From Trichobilharzia regenti (lineage: Eukaryota > Platyhelminthes > Trematoda > Strigeidida > Schistosomatidae), in the NCBI GenBank assembly GCA_944472135.2, contig OX235267.1, forward strand, positions 14,801,452 through 14,865,451: 64,000 bases of DNA. The letters run 5' to 3'. The number at the start of each line of letters is the position of its first letter. The stretch's first letter is position 1. Of this stretch, positions 53,540 to 63,995 are shown in pieces. The position numbers and the translations under genes are program-made. The notes beneath the pieces were generated by a model, which saw nothing but the letters and a program-made list of their open reading frames with translations, was not told where the DNA came from and made no database searches.

Positions 53540-53900
53540 CTGAGCTGGTTGGTTTAGTTGAGGAGCTTTCGTCGTCCACGCCTTATGGATAACATCCCCC
53601 TTCAGCGCAATTCTTAGCATAAAGTGAACTGATTTAAATTTCTTCATGAGTGATATAATTGCGTCTCCCGGTAACCATCTTTACATATGTATTGATCATT
53701 TTCTATTGACTTGGATTTTAAACTTTCTCGTCACATGTGATTTTCTTTTTATTAGTTGGTAGATTTGGTCTATATTAACATGTTTGTTAATTGCATATTC
53801 GTTTGAGTATCAGGCTTCTAGAAATTCCCTGGCAGTACTTTTGATGTTTCCTCTGTTTAAAATTTCGACATTATCACAATCATATAATTAATGTCCATCC
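53540..53900 (-). mobile_element. PLE-like C-terminal fragment
   Basis: The minus reading gives DNVEILNRGNIKSTAREFLE, A-YSNEYAINKHVNIDQI and YQLIKRKSH. This is the block that follows the GIY-YIG domain in NCGKHYIG-type elements (the 38.03-38.43 kb relic carries the preceding part). One in-frame stop splits LEA-YSN. Confidence 0.7.
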
Positions 53901-53934
53901 TAGAGGAGGCTTCCATATCGGTGGTCCCTGTTGG

Positions 53935-54165
53935 CTAGTCAGCCCTGAAACTGGATGAAAAAAGCGGAGAGATGGTCAGCCCATGAAGTGGCCTCGTAGG
54001 ATGAAGGATGTTTGTGTTAGGTTAGCACCGGCTTATCCGTCAAGACTTCCTGGTTGGACTCCGAGAGACAGCTCGAATCGGTGCCTCGAACCGTTATCAG
54101 GTATGGCAAAGAATCACCAATCATCAATGGCAAAAATACTGCAATTTTCTACTTTCTTCCCTTTC
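53935..54165 (+). mobile_element. LINE-II-like extreme C-terminus
   Basis: A plus frame from about 53983 reads APAYPSRLPGWTPRDSSNRC then LEPLSGMAKNHQSS, matching the C-terminal RLPGWGPRD-S-RWLETLSDMA pattern of LINE-II-type proteins. Only the end is present. Confidence 0.6.
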
Positions 54166-54442
54166 TGAAAATAATCCTACGAATGCTGTTTGAACTTTTC
54201 CATTATAACTGCTTTCCTCGCAGATGAAGTTTTTTAACAGTTCTCCACCAATTTGTTTGCTTTTCATTATTATTGTGTGGTGCAACTTTTTCGTGTCATA
54301 CAGTGCCAAGTTCTTTTGCGTTCAAATAAATATAAATAAAAATCTTACTGATTAAATATCTCCAATCAGTTGCATCACAGTTCTTTTAGAAACATACAGA
54401 AATATGAATTTGTTCACAGGTAGTTTAGTTAATCTAGAATTA

Positions 54443-55145
54443 GTTACAGGATTTCATCATGAACTGACACATCGGTTAGAAGACCATCAGCAAACCGACA
54501 TTGGAGTATTGGACAGCCAGCTGTTTCTTCCAACTAGTTTTGGACTCTTCAACAGTACGCACCCACCCCAGAGTCACGGTTTGAGCCCAAGACCTTCTGA
54601 TTAAAAGGCGAGCTAGCTCTTAGACCATTAAGCCACTGGGACCCACCAATCCAATGAGCGGTCAATGAATTCCAACTTCTGCCGGCTAATTCACGACATA
54701 GCACGACCGTTAGCCAATGTCTTCTGTAGCGATTGTTTGTCCTCACACCCGACCATTCCTGACGTTGGGTTCAATAGGGTGAAGTGAATGTTCGGGTGTG
54801 AGGACAAATAGTCGCCAAAGATACTGGCTAGCGGTCGCGGTATGTCATGAGTTGGCAGAACTTGGAATTCCTGCATTGAATGACCATTGGATTGGCGGAT
54901 CCCAGTGGCTGATGAATGGTCTACAAGCTCGCTCGCCTTGTGTCCAGGAATTCCTGGGTTCGAACCCTGGCAGTTGAGCGTGTGCGTACTGATGAAGAGT
55001 CCCAAACTATTCTGACGAAACAGATGGCTTTTCATTACTCGGTTTTCTAATCCATGTGTCAGTTCATGATGGAATCATGTAACCAATCAATCAAGCAATC
55101 AATCGAATCCGTACAAAGCCAATACCTGATAGATAATCTAGAATT
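54443..55145. repeat. SINE-B head-to-head inverted pair
   Basis: The minus copy 54443-54775 and plus copy 54785-55145 meet at their leaders ('tgtcctcacacccgaccatt' / 'gttcgggtgtgaggacaaat'). The minus ribozyme has core UUGAAGA (C3 lost) with otherwise good stems; the plus one has AUGAAGA and a mutated stem III. Box B is intact in the plus copy ('gggttcgaaccc'). Confidence 0.9.
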
Positions 55146-55149
55146 AACT

Positions 55150-55760
55150 TTCAGATTGAATTGCTGTAGAATAGAACAAATACTACTCAATACCAATAAT
55201 ACTACAACCAACTAACAACAACAATAATAATAAACCGTATTTTTCTAAAAAAAGAAAGAGAGAGAGAAGCCGACATTGTTGTACGTCCAATCGGACATTT
55301 AAAATGTTATACTCCGTCTACTAATAGTTTAAAAAATTGACAGTTATAACCACACCCTAATGACAAAGAAAAAAGACTACCTAACTAGCACTTAATTCAT
55401 GTGAGGAAGGAGTCATTGACAGTAGAGTTCAAACAGGTGGAATTCAGACAACCCAATAAATGAATAAAACTCAAATTTTAAAAAAAATTAGAGAAAAAGG
55501 AGAAGAATTTCATTTATGTTTACAGTTAGCGAGTTAATTAGTCTAGTGTAAATTCTAATGGGAGGGTATTATAGAGACAATACAGAGTGGACCAGTATGC
55601 AAAGTCATCATTGAAAATTGTGTATTTAGGTGTGTAGCTGATCCGCACACACGCACACACAAAGAAGATACCTGTCAACAAGCGTTCATAACAGACAGGT
55701 TGCTTTCTCTTAGTTTATTCTTAGTAAGATTTAGTGCAATGATAATCAACGACTAGTTTC
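55150..55760. other. No gene recognised; AT-rich
   Basis: An ATA run near 55220 and A-rich stretches; nothing else supportable. Confidence 0.4.
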
Positions 55761-55764
55761 ATAG

Positions 55765-55880
55765 ACTGAAAGCTGTGGGTGTACTGATGAAAGTCGCAAA
55801 ATTTTGGGACGAAACAGTTTGTTCAGTATATTCCCTATTATCTAGTTCTCTACTTCACATGTTACAGTTCAAAATCTAAT
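55765..55880 (+). repeat. SINE-B hammerhead-tail fragment
   Basis: 'tgtactgatgaaagtcgcaa' and 'tgggacgaaacagtttg' are followed by the tail. The core begins with A in place of C and stem III is weak. Confidence 0.65.
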
Positions 55881-55914
55881 TGAATTCAAAACTAGTGAGC
55901 TGAATAGCATAAAT

Positions 55915-56060
55915 ACCCACCCTACAGACTGTTGATATTTGATGGTTGGAGGCAATCGATAGGAAATTGTGAACCAACTGGGGTTTTTGTGCTTGTTGGC
56001 GTTTGTCACCTCTAGGACTCGAACCCGGATCACTTAGTGCTGCAGTTCACAATATCACCA
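55915..56060 (-). repeat. Family-E fragment with box-B-like motif
   Basis: Inverse of the 28.75-28.85 kb part ('gaggcaatcgataggaa', 'tgtgcttgttggcgtttgtc') plus 'ctaggactcgaacccgg'. Confidence 0.5.
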
Positions 56061-56299
56061 TTCCTCTATACGGCCTTGCAATTGGCCTCCTGTCGGACTA
56101 TAATGGATATGTTGATTGGACAATGGGTGTCTAGTCGGCGGTTTCGGTTGAAACGGAATTCTGTCAGTCAACTTTTCAATGTGATTAACACTGGAGAAAG
56201 AATCACTCGGACAATTCTCCTTGAAGGATATTGACTGTAATGGAGTAGAAGGTATTATATACAAATAAGCATGCATGGAATGTGATAAGAAAGGTAAAG

Positions 56300-57260
56300 G
56301 ACGAAAACTGCATAGGTCAAACTAGTAGATTCTGTCTGCTTTCAACATAGAACTACTTCGCACCGGTGTACAGCAGTTCAAGTCACCACACTTCACTCAG
56401 CATAAAAAAACAAAGGGGAAAATAAAAAGAAACGCAAAATAGAGACAGTTAACAGGAATATGAGACAAAAAGAATTGTAATATCAAAGAGCCATTTAGTT
56501 TTATTAGATATCATAAGTCACAAGGAGTGGATGCATCTGCGCCAGCCACTGAAAACGACGATTTTGAGCCATATCACCGATTGTTTCTAGCCATTATTGT
56601 TTACCATCCCTAGGACCCCAACCAGTCAGGAAGTCTACACCTCCCTCCCTCCCTATCTGGCTTAAACTAACTTTTTTGGATTTATTCCATTGACTGATGA
56701 AGTCATTTTTCCTTTGACCACCGCTAGCTCTTTTCCAGCCTGACCCTATGTCAGTTAGCATTGCCCATTGTCAAGGAAGGCAATCGATGGCCATGTTAGG
56801 CATACGTAACACATGTCCCAACCACCTCTCTCAATCCATGTAACTTCACAGCCACCTCGTCGATTGATTTCCCCTCCCTTACCTAGCACTCGACTAATGG
56901 TCTAACCTCAATATTGCTCACTCTATATTACACCACTTCACACGGGAGATAGAACACAGGCACCTATGATCAAAGACGGCTAGCTTGCCAGTCTTTTCAT
57001 GTCTTCCACCTTCAATGGCCAGGTCTCACAGCCATAAAGGAGGACAAAGCCAAGTGACCGCTGAGCAGTACACACGTCCTTTGGTCAGCAGCCAGGCGGA
57101 TATCACGTCAAATCAGCCAGAGACGGCGTAAACTAGCCCTTTGTATCTGTACTGAGATTTCGTCAGCGATCAATCCGTTGGCGTTGGCACTGGCTAATAC
57201 AGCTTCCCAAATAAGTGAATTGGTCAACACGCTCTACTACTTCACTCAGAAAACTAGTAG
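56300..57260 (-). mobile_element. LINE-II C-terminal region
   Basis: Same block order as at 12 kb: 'gagccatatcaccgattg', 'aactaacttttttggattta', 'gcaatcgatggccatgttag', 'ctagcactcgactaatgg', 'cagtcttttcatgtcttcca' and 'aataagtgaattggtcaaca'. Decayed. Confidence 0.75.
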
Positions 57261-57264
57261 ATTG

Positions 57265-57485
57265 GGGTCAATTGGGTTATTAGAAGATAAAAAAATTCAC
57301 CTAGATCTAGAACAGTTGGCCAAATGCGTTTGCATTTAATCACACAATTGAGTGGGATAAGGTCAAACGTATTAATAGAGAAAGAGGGTTTACCACTGAA
57401 TCTCTCTTCATCGAATCAATATCAGCAATATATGTGTAATCGGAATGACACAACACCGCCTAACCGCATAGAAACAAGAATCTAC
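57265..57485 (+). mobile_element. PLE relic fragment (5.03 kb subfamily)
   Basis: 'catttaatcacacaattgag' onward reads LNHTIEWDKV, then EREG-TTESLFIESISA, with CNRNDTTPP in a second frame (57455-57475). It is directly followed by a minus LINE-I end. Confidence 0.65.
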
Positions 57486-57965
57486 ATCCTCCCCTCACCA
57501 TTATTATTTTTGTTTCCTTTAATTCTTAAAGGAACATAGAGCTTCAGCCACACATCTCCATTGCGTTCGGTTCTCAGCCAAAGATTTCATCTGGCTTCAC
57601 ATCTGTCCATATGTTTTCGCCTCCTTTTGCATGACCTTTTCCTCCATATCACTATGACACTGACCATCAACTAACTCACCGCTTCCCACTAGGGTTACAC
57701 TCAAGCGATGGCATGGTGTGTGATGTCATTCACTTGATGATGGTTTGTTTTCTCAGAGTATGGCCTCCAATCCCCACCTCCATTTCTGTCTGCATATTTG
57801 CTGTACATTTGGTTCCTGATGTGTTGGTTCGTTCATTGCCAGAGATCCCTCTCTGTTGTTGATCTTTTCTGGCGGCCATCTCATCTTACGCGAAGTACTG
57901 AGCGAAGACAGCTGTTGATGAAGATATGTATTTTTTTTCGAAGTGCCTTTGTCGCCATACTAATA
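57486..57965 (-). mobile_element. LINE-I 3' fragment
   Basis: 'cctttaattcttaaaggaac' (3' end) then 'cacatctccattgcgttcgg', 'cacttgatgatggtttgttt' and 'gatccctctctgttgttgat', matching 40.78-41.2 kb. Confidence 0.75.
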
Positions 57966-58002
57966 ACCAATCATACGAGACTTCTTTGATTAGAGGTTTT
58001 AT

Positions 58003-58175
58003 CACAAATTGATATCAGTTAGAGAACCATATGAAAATCAGGGAATTAAACCTCAGTGACTGTCTACTCATCAAGACTCCCAAACTAAGCTGACGAAACA
58101 GCTGTCCAATACTCTCTATTGATCTTCCAATGATTCTCTAACTAATACTAGGTAATGATCAAACCTTCAATCATA
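58003..58175. repeat. SINE-B inverted remnant
   Basis: A minus tail (58003-58045) joins a plus hammerhead-tail piece (58046-58175). The plus piece keeps stem II and 'ctgacgaaacagctgtcc' but reads AUCAAGA in place of CUGAAGA. Confidence 0.7.
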
Positions 58176-58239
58176 CGAGAGACATTAAATCAATTTTTGT
58201 GATTGTCTAGACATTACGATTATTGATATTTCTATTAGA

Positions 58240-58520
58240 CCTAAGCATTTTCAAATCAAATCCCTACAACCAACACTTGAATTGTGCGTCGGTGGTATAG
58301 CGGTTAGGACGCTCACCGACCATGCACATGGCCAGGGGTTCAATCCCCGGCCGACGCACACCTTACCTCTCTAAGCCAGAAATAATTCTGGTAAAGAGGA
58401 AAGGTTGGCTAGGCATGAGGCTAGCTAGCAACCCCATCCTGTAAAATAAACACTGCTACAGAAACTTCAAGCTACTAGCTTGAAGCCCTATGTTCCACTG
58501 GGGAACGTGAAGGAAAAATT
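58240..58520 (+). mobile_element. SINE-D with tRNA-like head
   Basis: A short SINE-B terminus ('aaatccctacaaccaacact') is followed at 58267 by a tRNA-like head. Its acceptor strands 'gcgtcgg' and 'ccgacgc' pair over all seven positions, with D-arm 'tatagcggttagga' and T-arm 'ggggttcaatcccc'. The anticodon arm ('gaccatgcacatgg') does not give a normal loop. The body has 'ggcatgaggctagctagcaa', 'ccccatcctgtaaaat' and 'ccctatgttccactgggg'. The sequence resembles tRNA-Gly, but it is a retroposon head, not a gene. Confidence 0.8.
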
Positions 58521-58841
58521 ATATATTATTTATTATTAAGCATTTTCGACTACAAATACGCGAATAATACTCTCGTGAGGTATTTGATTACAGGACACAT
58601 TTGTCACAATATATAAATATTCTAATAAGCGAGAACAATGGCAGTTTATGCAGAATAAGAAGATGGTATCATCATTGTTTGCTTTGTTGGCTTCTCACCA
58701 GCTGCTCACAGCTTGCAAATTTTACATGATTTCAATTGACAGGAGATTCCAAAATTAGTGAACAGTGTTCGAAAAATTACGCTTATATTAGTTTTTACAC
58801 AGGCAGTTTAAGTTTAAACAAAATAAATGTATGCATATAAT

Positions 58842-58975
58842 GGTAAAGTATAATTATATTTCAGTATTTTACACACAATGATTAGTTTTGTATTGGTAAC
58901 ATTTCGAGCAAAATTATCAATAACAAAACAGTTATCATTGTGTGTAAACTATTGAAATATAATTATACTTTACTT
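58842..58975. repeat. Imperfect hairpin, MITE-like
   Basis: Arms of about 45-50 bp: 'gtaaagtataattatattt' with 'aaatataattatactttac', and 'ttttacacacaatgatta' with a near complement. About 30 bp separate the arms. It could be a small inverted-repeat element; no clear target duplication is seen. Confidence 0.7.
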
Positions 58976-59149
58976 GATCTAATCCACAATGCTCAAACTT
59001 TTTACTAATATTAATGGTAAAGGAGTTACGTGATAAAGACGAGAGATGCGTAAGGTGATGAGTAACTCATAAAGTGGTTAACAATTTACTGAGTTCAACT
59101 GAAATCATAAAATAAGAGAAATAAGGGAAATTAAATTATGTCAAAGGGG

Positions 59150-59745
59150 ATTGAGCCTCAGGATAGTCGGGAGTGGGTGCCTTGCGCTGCGGGTTGGCCA
59201 CCCCTCCGTACACCTCTTGAAATGTTCCCATATGACCGGGCGTCTTACATAGCCTCTCCTGAGGAAGTCCTATCACTGCCTTCACGTGGCGGAGGGGTGC
59301 TTTTTTCACCGAAGTGAGAGGGCAAAAGCGGATGCCTGGCGCTCTTCACCGGGTTGACTATCCATTGGATGACAGTCTAGGGGAGATGGCTAAACCCTGA
59401 TTCCAAACCTCCAACGGCTGGCGTATGAAGCTCACGGAGCTCACCGGCAGACGAATGGACAAAGGGCTTATTGGATTCCCTGGATGTCTGGCCCCATTCA
59501 AAAAGGCGTATGAACCGGACTCCGGTCACCGGCTGGCTGACAATGGATAGTGGACTCCCTACTCCACTCCTACTGCCTTGTAGGTAACACTTGGTTGTGT
59601 AAAGGCTAGAGCTGCACTCTCAAACAATTGGCCGAGCTATCCTGGGGACATCACTCGTACTCAATTCCCATGAAACTTCATGAGTTCATGAAGCCGGCTC
59701 ATCCTCCCGTAGAAATAGCCGAAGTAAAGTAAAGTAAAGTAAGAT
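59150..59745 (+). repeat. GC-rich unassigned segment with AAGTA tail
   Basis: Base composition shifts sharply toward G+C here ('ctgcgggttggccacccc', 'ttcacgtggcggaggggtgc', 'gctcaccggcagacgaatgg') and ends with tandem AAGTA units (59721-59742). A 7 bp direct repeat 'gattgag' (59149-59155, 59743-59749) may be a target duplication. No intact frame. It may be the untranslated part of a LINE or another non-autonomous retroposon. Confidence 0.55.
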
Positions 59746-60026
59746 TGAGTATAAAGCCAAAGTGTACACAATCACCCATATAAATCGGATTTCAGGCATT
59801 TGATGCAAATCGGTTTGGCAAAATTGAGGAGAAATGAGCTATTTTGTCTATAGACAGTTTTAAAGAATTTTACGATTTTCACCTCATGAACCGTACCAAG
59901 GAGATGTCTGGTAATAGCAGCACTATTGTAAGCGTTTTTACCCTGCTGGAGACGTAGGCTTTTTTGGTTAATTTACAGAAAAGTGGAGATTTACCCTTCT
60001 TCTTTATGTTCTTCCAATGTAACTTC

Positions 60027-60216
60027 TTTTTTTTTTTATTATAGCTTGAAACCACACAGTATTTTTTTGGTACAAATATAGAATTTTCAGCATATGATAT
60101 CGGTAGACCAAAGCTTGCAGGCCGACCATAGATATCAGATGTGCATCTGCCGGGGATCGAACCCCGGACCATGTGCATGGTTGGCGAGAGTCCTAACCGC
60201 TGTGCTACCGACGCAC
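60027..60216 (-). repeat. SINE-C copy
   Basis: The tail side is a T run, followed by the body ('ttttggtacaaatatag', 'ccgaccatagatatcaga') and a head with box B 'gggatcgaaccccgg' and 'gtgctaccgacgc'. Well preserved. Confidence 0.85.
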
Positions 60217-60219
60217 AAT

Positions 60220-60540
60220 AAAGGGATGATCCGAAGACCTTCCCAGTAGCAAAATCTACGCATCCGAACCAGCCCAATTACGGATCATCACAGGCTTCAT
60301 TCACCATACCGAATTGCAAAGGCGAGTCTCCAACTGGGACACGGGCGTTCGTGATCATCCTTGTTCCGGCCCGAAGATATATACGTAAATTAGTGTAAAC
60401 AGTTGGAGTTATCACCAATAAGAAGGGTGTCTGTCGTCTTTTGATCGTACCAAGAATCATATTGTCCGATATCAGGTAAAATTTGCAAATATGTTAAAAT
60501 TTTTCTGTACATAAACTTAATAATAATTTATTTAGGCTGT
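60220..60540. other. No gene recognised
   Basis: A 60-codon minus frame lacks any motif. Confidence 0.35.
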
Positions 60541-60545
60541 AAGCA

Positions 60546-60912
60546 GCAACTGATGAGAAGTCGTGACCACTAGGGTTCAGCAGGTCGAGTGTGAGGATAA
60601 ATACTCGCCGAAGACACTGGCTAGCGGTTGTGCTATATTGGGAATTGGCAGAAGTTAGAATTCATGGGCTGGCTATTGGATCGGGTCCCAGTGTCCGATC
60701 AATGGTCTACGAGCTGGCTCGCCTTGTAACCAGAAGGTCCTGAGTTCGAATCCCTGTGGATGCGTACTGCTGAAGAGTCTCAAGCTAGGACGAAACAGCT
60801 GTCCAGTACTCTCGACTGGTTTTCCAATGGTTTTCTATCTGATGCGTCAGCTCATGATGAAATCCTGTATATGCAATCAATCAAATCCCTACAACCCAAT
60901 ACTTGAAATAAA
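60546..60912 (+). mobile_element. SINE-B full-length copy with intact hammerhead
   Basis: Leader ('gagaagtcgtgaccactagg', 'gccgaagacactggctagcg'), head ('caatggtctacgagctggct', 'gccttgtaaccagaaggtcc'), box B 'gagttcgaatccc', hammerhead, then tail to 'aaccaatcaatcaaatc'-like and 'aatacttgaa' at about 60908. About 365 bp, the clearest full unit on the plus strand. Unlike most it is not part of an inverted pair. Confidence 0.9.
60764..60809 (+). ncRNA. Hammerhead ribozyme, SINE-B type, fully intact
   Basis: Stem I GUACUG (60764-60769) with CAGUAC (60804-60809); core CUGAAGA 60770-60776; stem II GUCU-CAAGCUA-GGAC (one U-G wobble); GAAA 60792-60795; stem III ACAGCUGU palindrome; C17 at 60803. All invariant positions are kept. 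It differs from the 46.7 kb ribozyme only in stem II/loop, as expected of independently drifting but still foldable copies. Confidence 0.9.
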
Positions 60913-60914
60913 CA

Positions 60915-61570
60915 ATGTTGGTACCATCTTCTCATTCTGTACGAACTATTTTTATTGTTCTTCTTGTTTTATTCAAATTCATAAAGAGGTTAATAAATGC
61001 ATGAAGTTTCTGGAAATAAATGTATGCATTAAATAACTGTCTATAAATCATGAGAAGCTGAACATCACAAGCAGGCAATTCATGATTATTATTTGTGCTC
61101 ATTTTTCTACAAGTTGGCTAGGGGGTCATTGCTATTTGTATAAGGTCGAGAAGAATACCTACCTAGTTGCCATATCTCTGAAGACTGTTCAATCGGTCTT
61201 TTAGTCTTAGTAAACCTTACACACATACACCTATATCTAGACAAGGTTCTATACATTTACCTTCTCATAGTTCAGAACAATTATAACCGTGAATACAAAG
61301 CTTAAGAAATAAGAATTTAAGAATCGACTGTCGATAGATCTTTATCGATTAGAGATTGTACTTTTTTAACTGACTGTTAAGTGAGATTACTGTTCATTAA
61401 GGTGAACATTATTTATTAACTATCTTCATAAGATCAGCTCTCGAGAACTAAAATCCTTCAGGCGGGTATTCTTCAGGATGAATTTTCGCGATTCTATTTT
61501 GTTTGAGTGTTGGATTTATTAGGTTAATAAACAAGCTAACTGATTGAAAATACCCATTAAAGTTATTTTT
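60915..61570. other. No gene recognised
   Basis: AT-rich. The 93-codon minus frame at 61729-61448 straddles the start of a PLE terminal repeat and has no known motif. Confidence 0.35.
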
Positions 61571-61572
61571 TC

Positions 61573-63010
61573 TCAAAAGAATGGTTACTGAACAAAGAAT
61601 ATTCTTCTGATCGATAAATTGCTCTTCGTCATCAGCTTCTACAGTTATATGCATCCATCCATAATAGCCAATGAGTGAATTAGTGTTATTGACAACAGCA
61701 TTAATGTTGTTTAAATAACATCTAATCAATAATCATGATAATAATAATACCAATGGATTACAGTTCGAAAGCATCAACATGACACTCCACCATACTGAAT
61801 ATCAGGGAATTCAGAAGAAGAAGAATAATACGAATTCATGAATTTACAGTCTTCAGTGAAGGCCAGTCAGGGCAGTAGTACTGGGTGGCTGTACCTGTTT
61901 CTTATACACGCAGAGCACCGGTGGTTTCAGGCGAATCGCGATGGTGGCCTCTTCTGTTTGGTGTATTCGGTACCTGGATGCTTCTGGCAATTTATTTGGT
62001 ACCCAGCAGATATTGATGGAGAAGGATTCTTCAGTGCTGGCTTCGTGTCCGGCCGGCCAGCTTGGACCAGGTAGTATAAAGAGAAATTTGCTTAGGAAAA
62101 GCACAGGAACAGGACTATATGCACATTTGCAAGACTCCCTCTCCAGTACAAAAGAAATTTAATAAGGACCCTTAGTCACGTTAGAGCTAAAGGTTCAGAA
62201 GAGGTATTTGAAGATGAACTAAGGATTGTATATGATACCTTGATTAAGTGAAAATAGTTATCCAGAAAAATTCTTCAGGAAACACATGACTAAGAAATTA
62301 GAGAAGGACTATTCTCTATCTGTAAAAAAGAAGCCTGTATAAACCGTACGACTGCAATTCAAGGGCGATATTATACCTAACGACATAATTACGAATGAGT
62401 TAAGAAAACCGGTTCAAAGAACTTTCGATGCTGGTAAACTACAAGTCTTATTTTCTAAACGAATGATTGTGATTTCTCAATTTTGAAAGATAAAGTGTAC
62501 GCAGACAAAACTAGCCATTTCTAATTGAATCTACCAAATCAACTGCACTTGTGGTGGAGCGAGTTATCTCGGCCATTGTTCTAGAAACTTGATTTTTCGT
62601 GCTCACTCGGGAACATCTATCAGTGTGGGGTAAATGAAGGTGTAGTGAAAAAACCATCATCAGCTATTCGATATTAGACCACCTGTTCAAACCGGTAAGC
62701 CATAATGAAGCCAGCATTGAAGAATCTTTCTCCATTATCATCTATCGGGTATTAATTAAATTGCCACAAACATCCACGCACCGAATACTCCAAACAGCAG
62801 ACGCCGTTATCGCGATTCGCCTGAAATAACCGGTGCTGTATATGTGTGTGCCTAAGAAACAGGTCCAGTCATCCACTACTACTACTACTACCACCCTGGC
62901 CGGCCTTCAGCGGAGACTATAAATTCATAAATTTGTAATATTATCATTTCTCCTAATTTCTCTTATATTCAGTGTAGTGCAGTATTATGTTGATGCTATT
63001 GAACTGTAAT
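61573..63010 (+). mobile_element. PLE relic flanked by inverted terminal repeats
   Basis: A direct terminal repeat (61573-62070) and an inverted partial one (62770-63010: 'gcgattcgcctgaaataacc', 'tgttgatgctattgaactgt') enclose a coding relic. On the plus strand it reads ELRIVYDTLIK, then NQ-NCTCG-GASYLGHC-like (62535-62590, a GIY-YIG with SYLG), NEGVVKKPSSAIRY, and NEASIEESFSIIY-like at 62705-62745. Many stops. The repeats in opposite orientation are a PLE hallmark. The solo copy at 41.88 kb is the same repeat. Confidence 0.85.
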
Positions 63011-63028
63011 CTGTTGATATTATTATTA

Positions 63029-63057
63029 TTCAAGTGTTGGTTTGTAGGGATTTGATT
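63029..63057 (-). repeat. SINE-B terminal fragment
   Basis: 'caagtgttggtttgtaggga' is the SINE-B terminus in inverse, lying just outside the PLE end. Confidence 0.6.
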
Positions 63058-63059
63058 AT

Positions 63060-63620
63060 AACATACTTATTGCCAACCATAGTGAAGTGACATATTTCTT
63101 TTCTCCAGCTCCCTTACAGTGAAGAATGCTCCTTTGTGTTTGGTAGATTTCTGTGTGCTTAATCTAGCTAGTCTCATAGGTGTAGAACAACATCTATTAT
63201 GGCTGGATTGGAATGTGTAGGGTCGACGTGTGCAATATTTAACTCCATATTACTTTGTTTATCAGATACATCACGTAATATAGCATTATTATGTACTGTA
63301 TGACGTTTCCAACGCAATTTATTGTTTCTAATCAGTTATCAATGTAGTTGAAGATTGAACGATCAATTCATGGTTGTTTGCTCAAAATCAACTTCCTCGA
63401 TTTTCGCGGAAGCATCAATACGACAGTCATCGTCTCATCGGTCGCTGTTCAGAAAGAAGATTGAAACATCGTCAGAAATAACATAACGATTTATTATTGT
63501 AATATTTGTTTACAGACCTTAGTTGCTTAGTTCGTTTATTCCTTTTATATGTTGGTGTAACAATACAGAAATATCAAACGGCAGATCGGTGTTTTGGTTT
63601 TTTGCGTCCTTTATAACTAA
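63060..63620. other. No gene recognised; weak PLE-end similarity
   Basis: 63240-63280 ('aactccatattactttgt', 'tatcagatacatcacgt') resembles the 4.70 kb PLE end. The rest is unassigned. Confidence 0.35.
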
Positions 63621-63624
63621 GCGT

Positions 63625-63995
63625 GTCTGAGAAATCTTCTAAGAACAGCGTGGGCCCGAGCGTAGCGAGAGCTGGGCATTAACGGTTTATGAGACTTGGC
63701 TGACATCTGGGATTGTGTCATAACAAGACACAGGATCCAACAAGTTGTCACTACGGGTAGGTGTCTGGACTTGTTGTTGCCATCCATAACAATCGATAGT
63801 GGCAAGTAATTCATCGAAGGGTTGGGGGCCGGGACTACTTAACCAGTTGACGTATGGAAGATGGAAGTCCCCTGAAATTATTTTGTAATCAGTACTAAAC
63901 GAGGAGGCGTGTGCAAACGGTTTAGCTAATAACGCACCAGCTTCTTTGGTTGAGCATGGTGCCTGAATGAATCTTTGTGAACCTTATAATGAAGG
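63625..63995 (-). mobile_element. LINE endonuclease (APE-type) fragment, continues past window
   Basis: Minus strand: FIQAPCSTKEAGALLAKPFA, HASSFSTDYKIISGDFHLPY (GDFHLP is the conserved APE-endonuclease GDFN-P motif with N changed to H), VNWLSSPGPQPFDELLATID, then QVQTPTRSDNLLDPV (the PTR--N-LDL-- motif). A stop after VSQVS ends the frame at 63691-63689. The order is typical of CR1-like LINE endonucleases (for example schistosome SR1-type). The catalytic Asn of GDFN is replaced. Confidence 0.8.

Noticed and set aside
58267..58345. Candidate functional tRNA genes (also at 17566, 19915, 27640, 46830, 60160)
   Set aside because: Acceptor and T arms are good, but anticodon arms are abnormal or absent, bodies and tails of retroposons follow, and several copies exist.
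61448..61729. 93-codon minus-strand open frame
   Set aside because: Half lies in the PLE terminal repeat, the other half is unique AT-rich DNA; no motif, and the frame is not kept in the copy at 41.9 kb.
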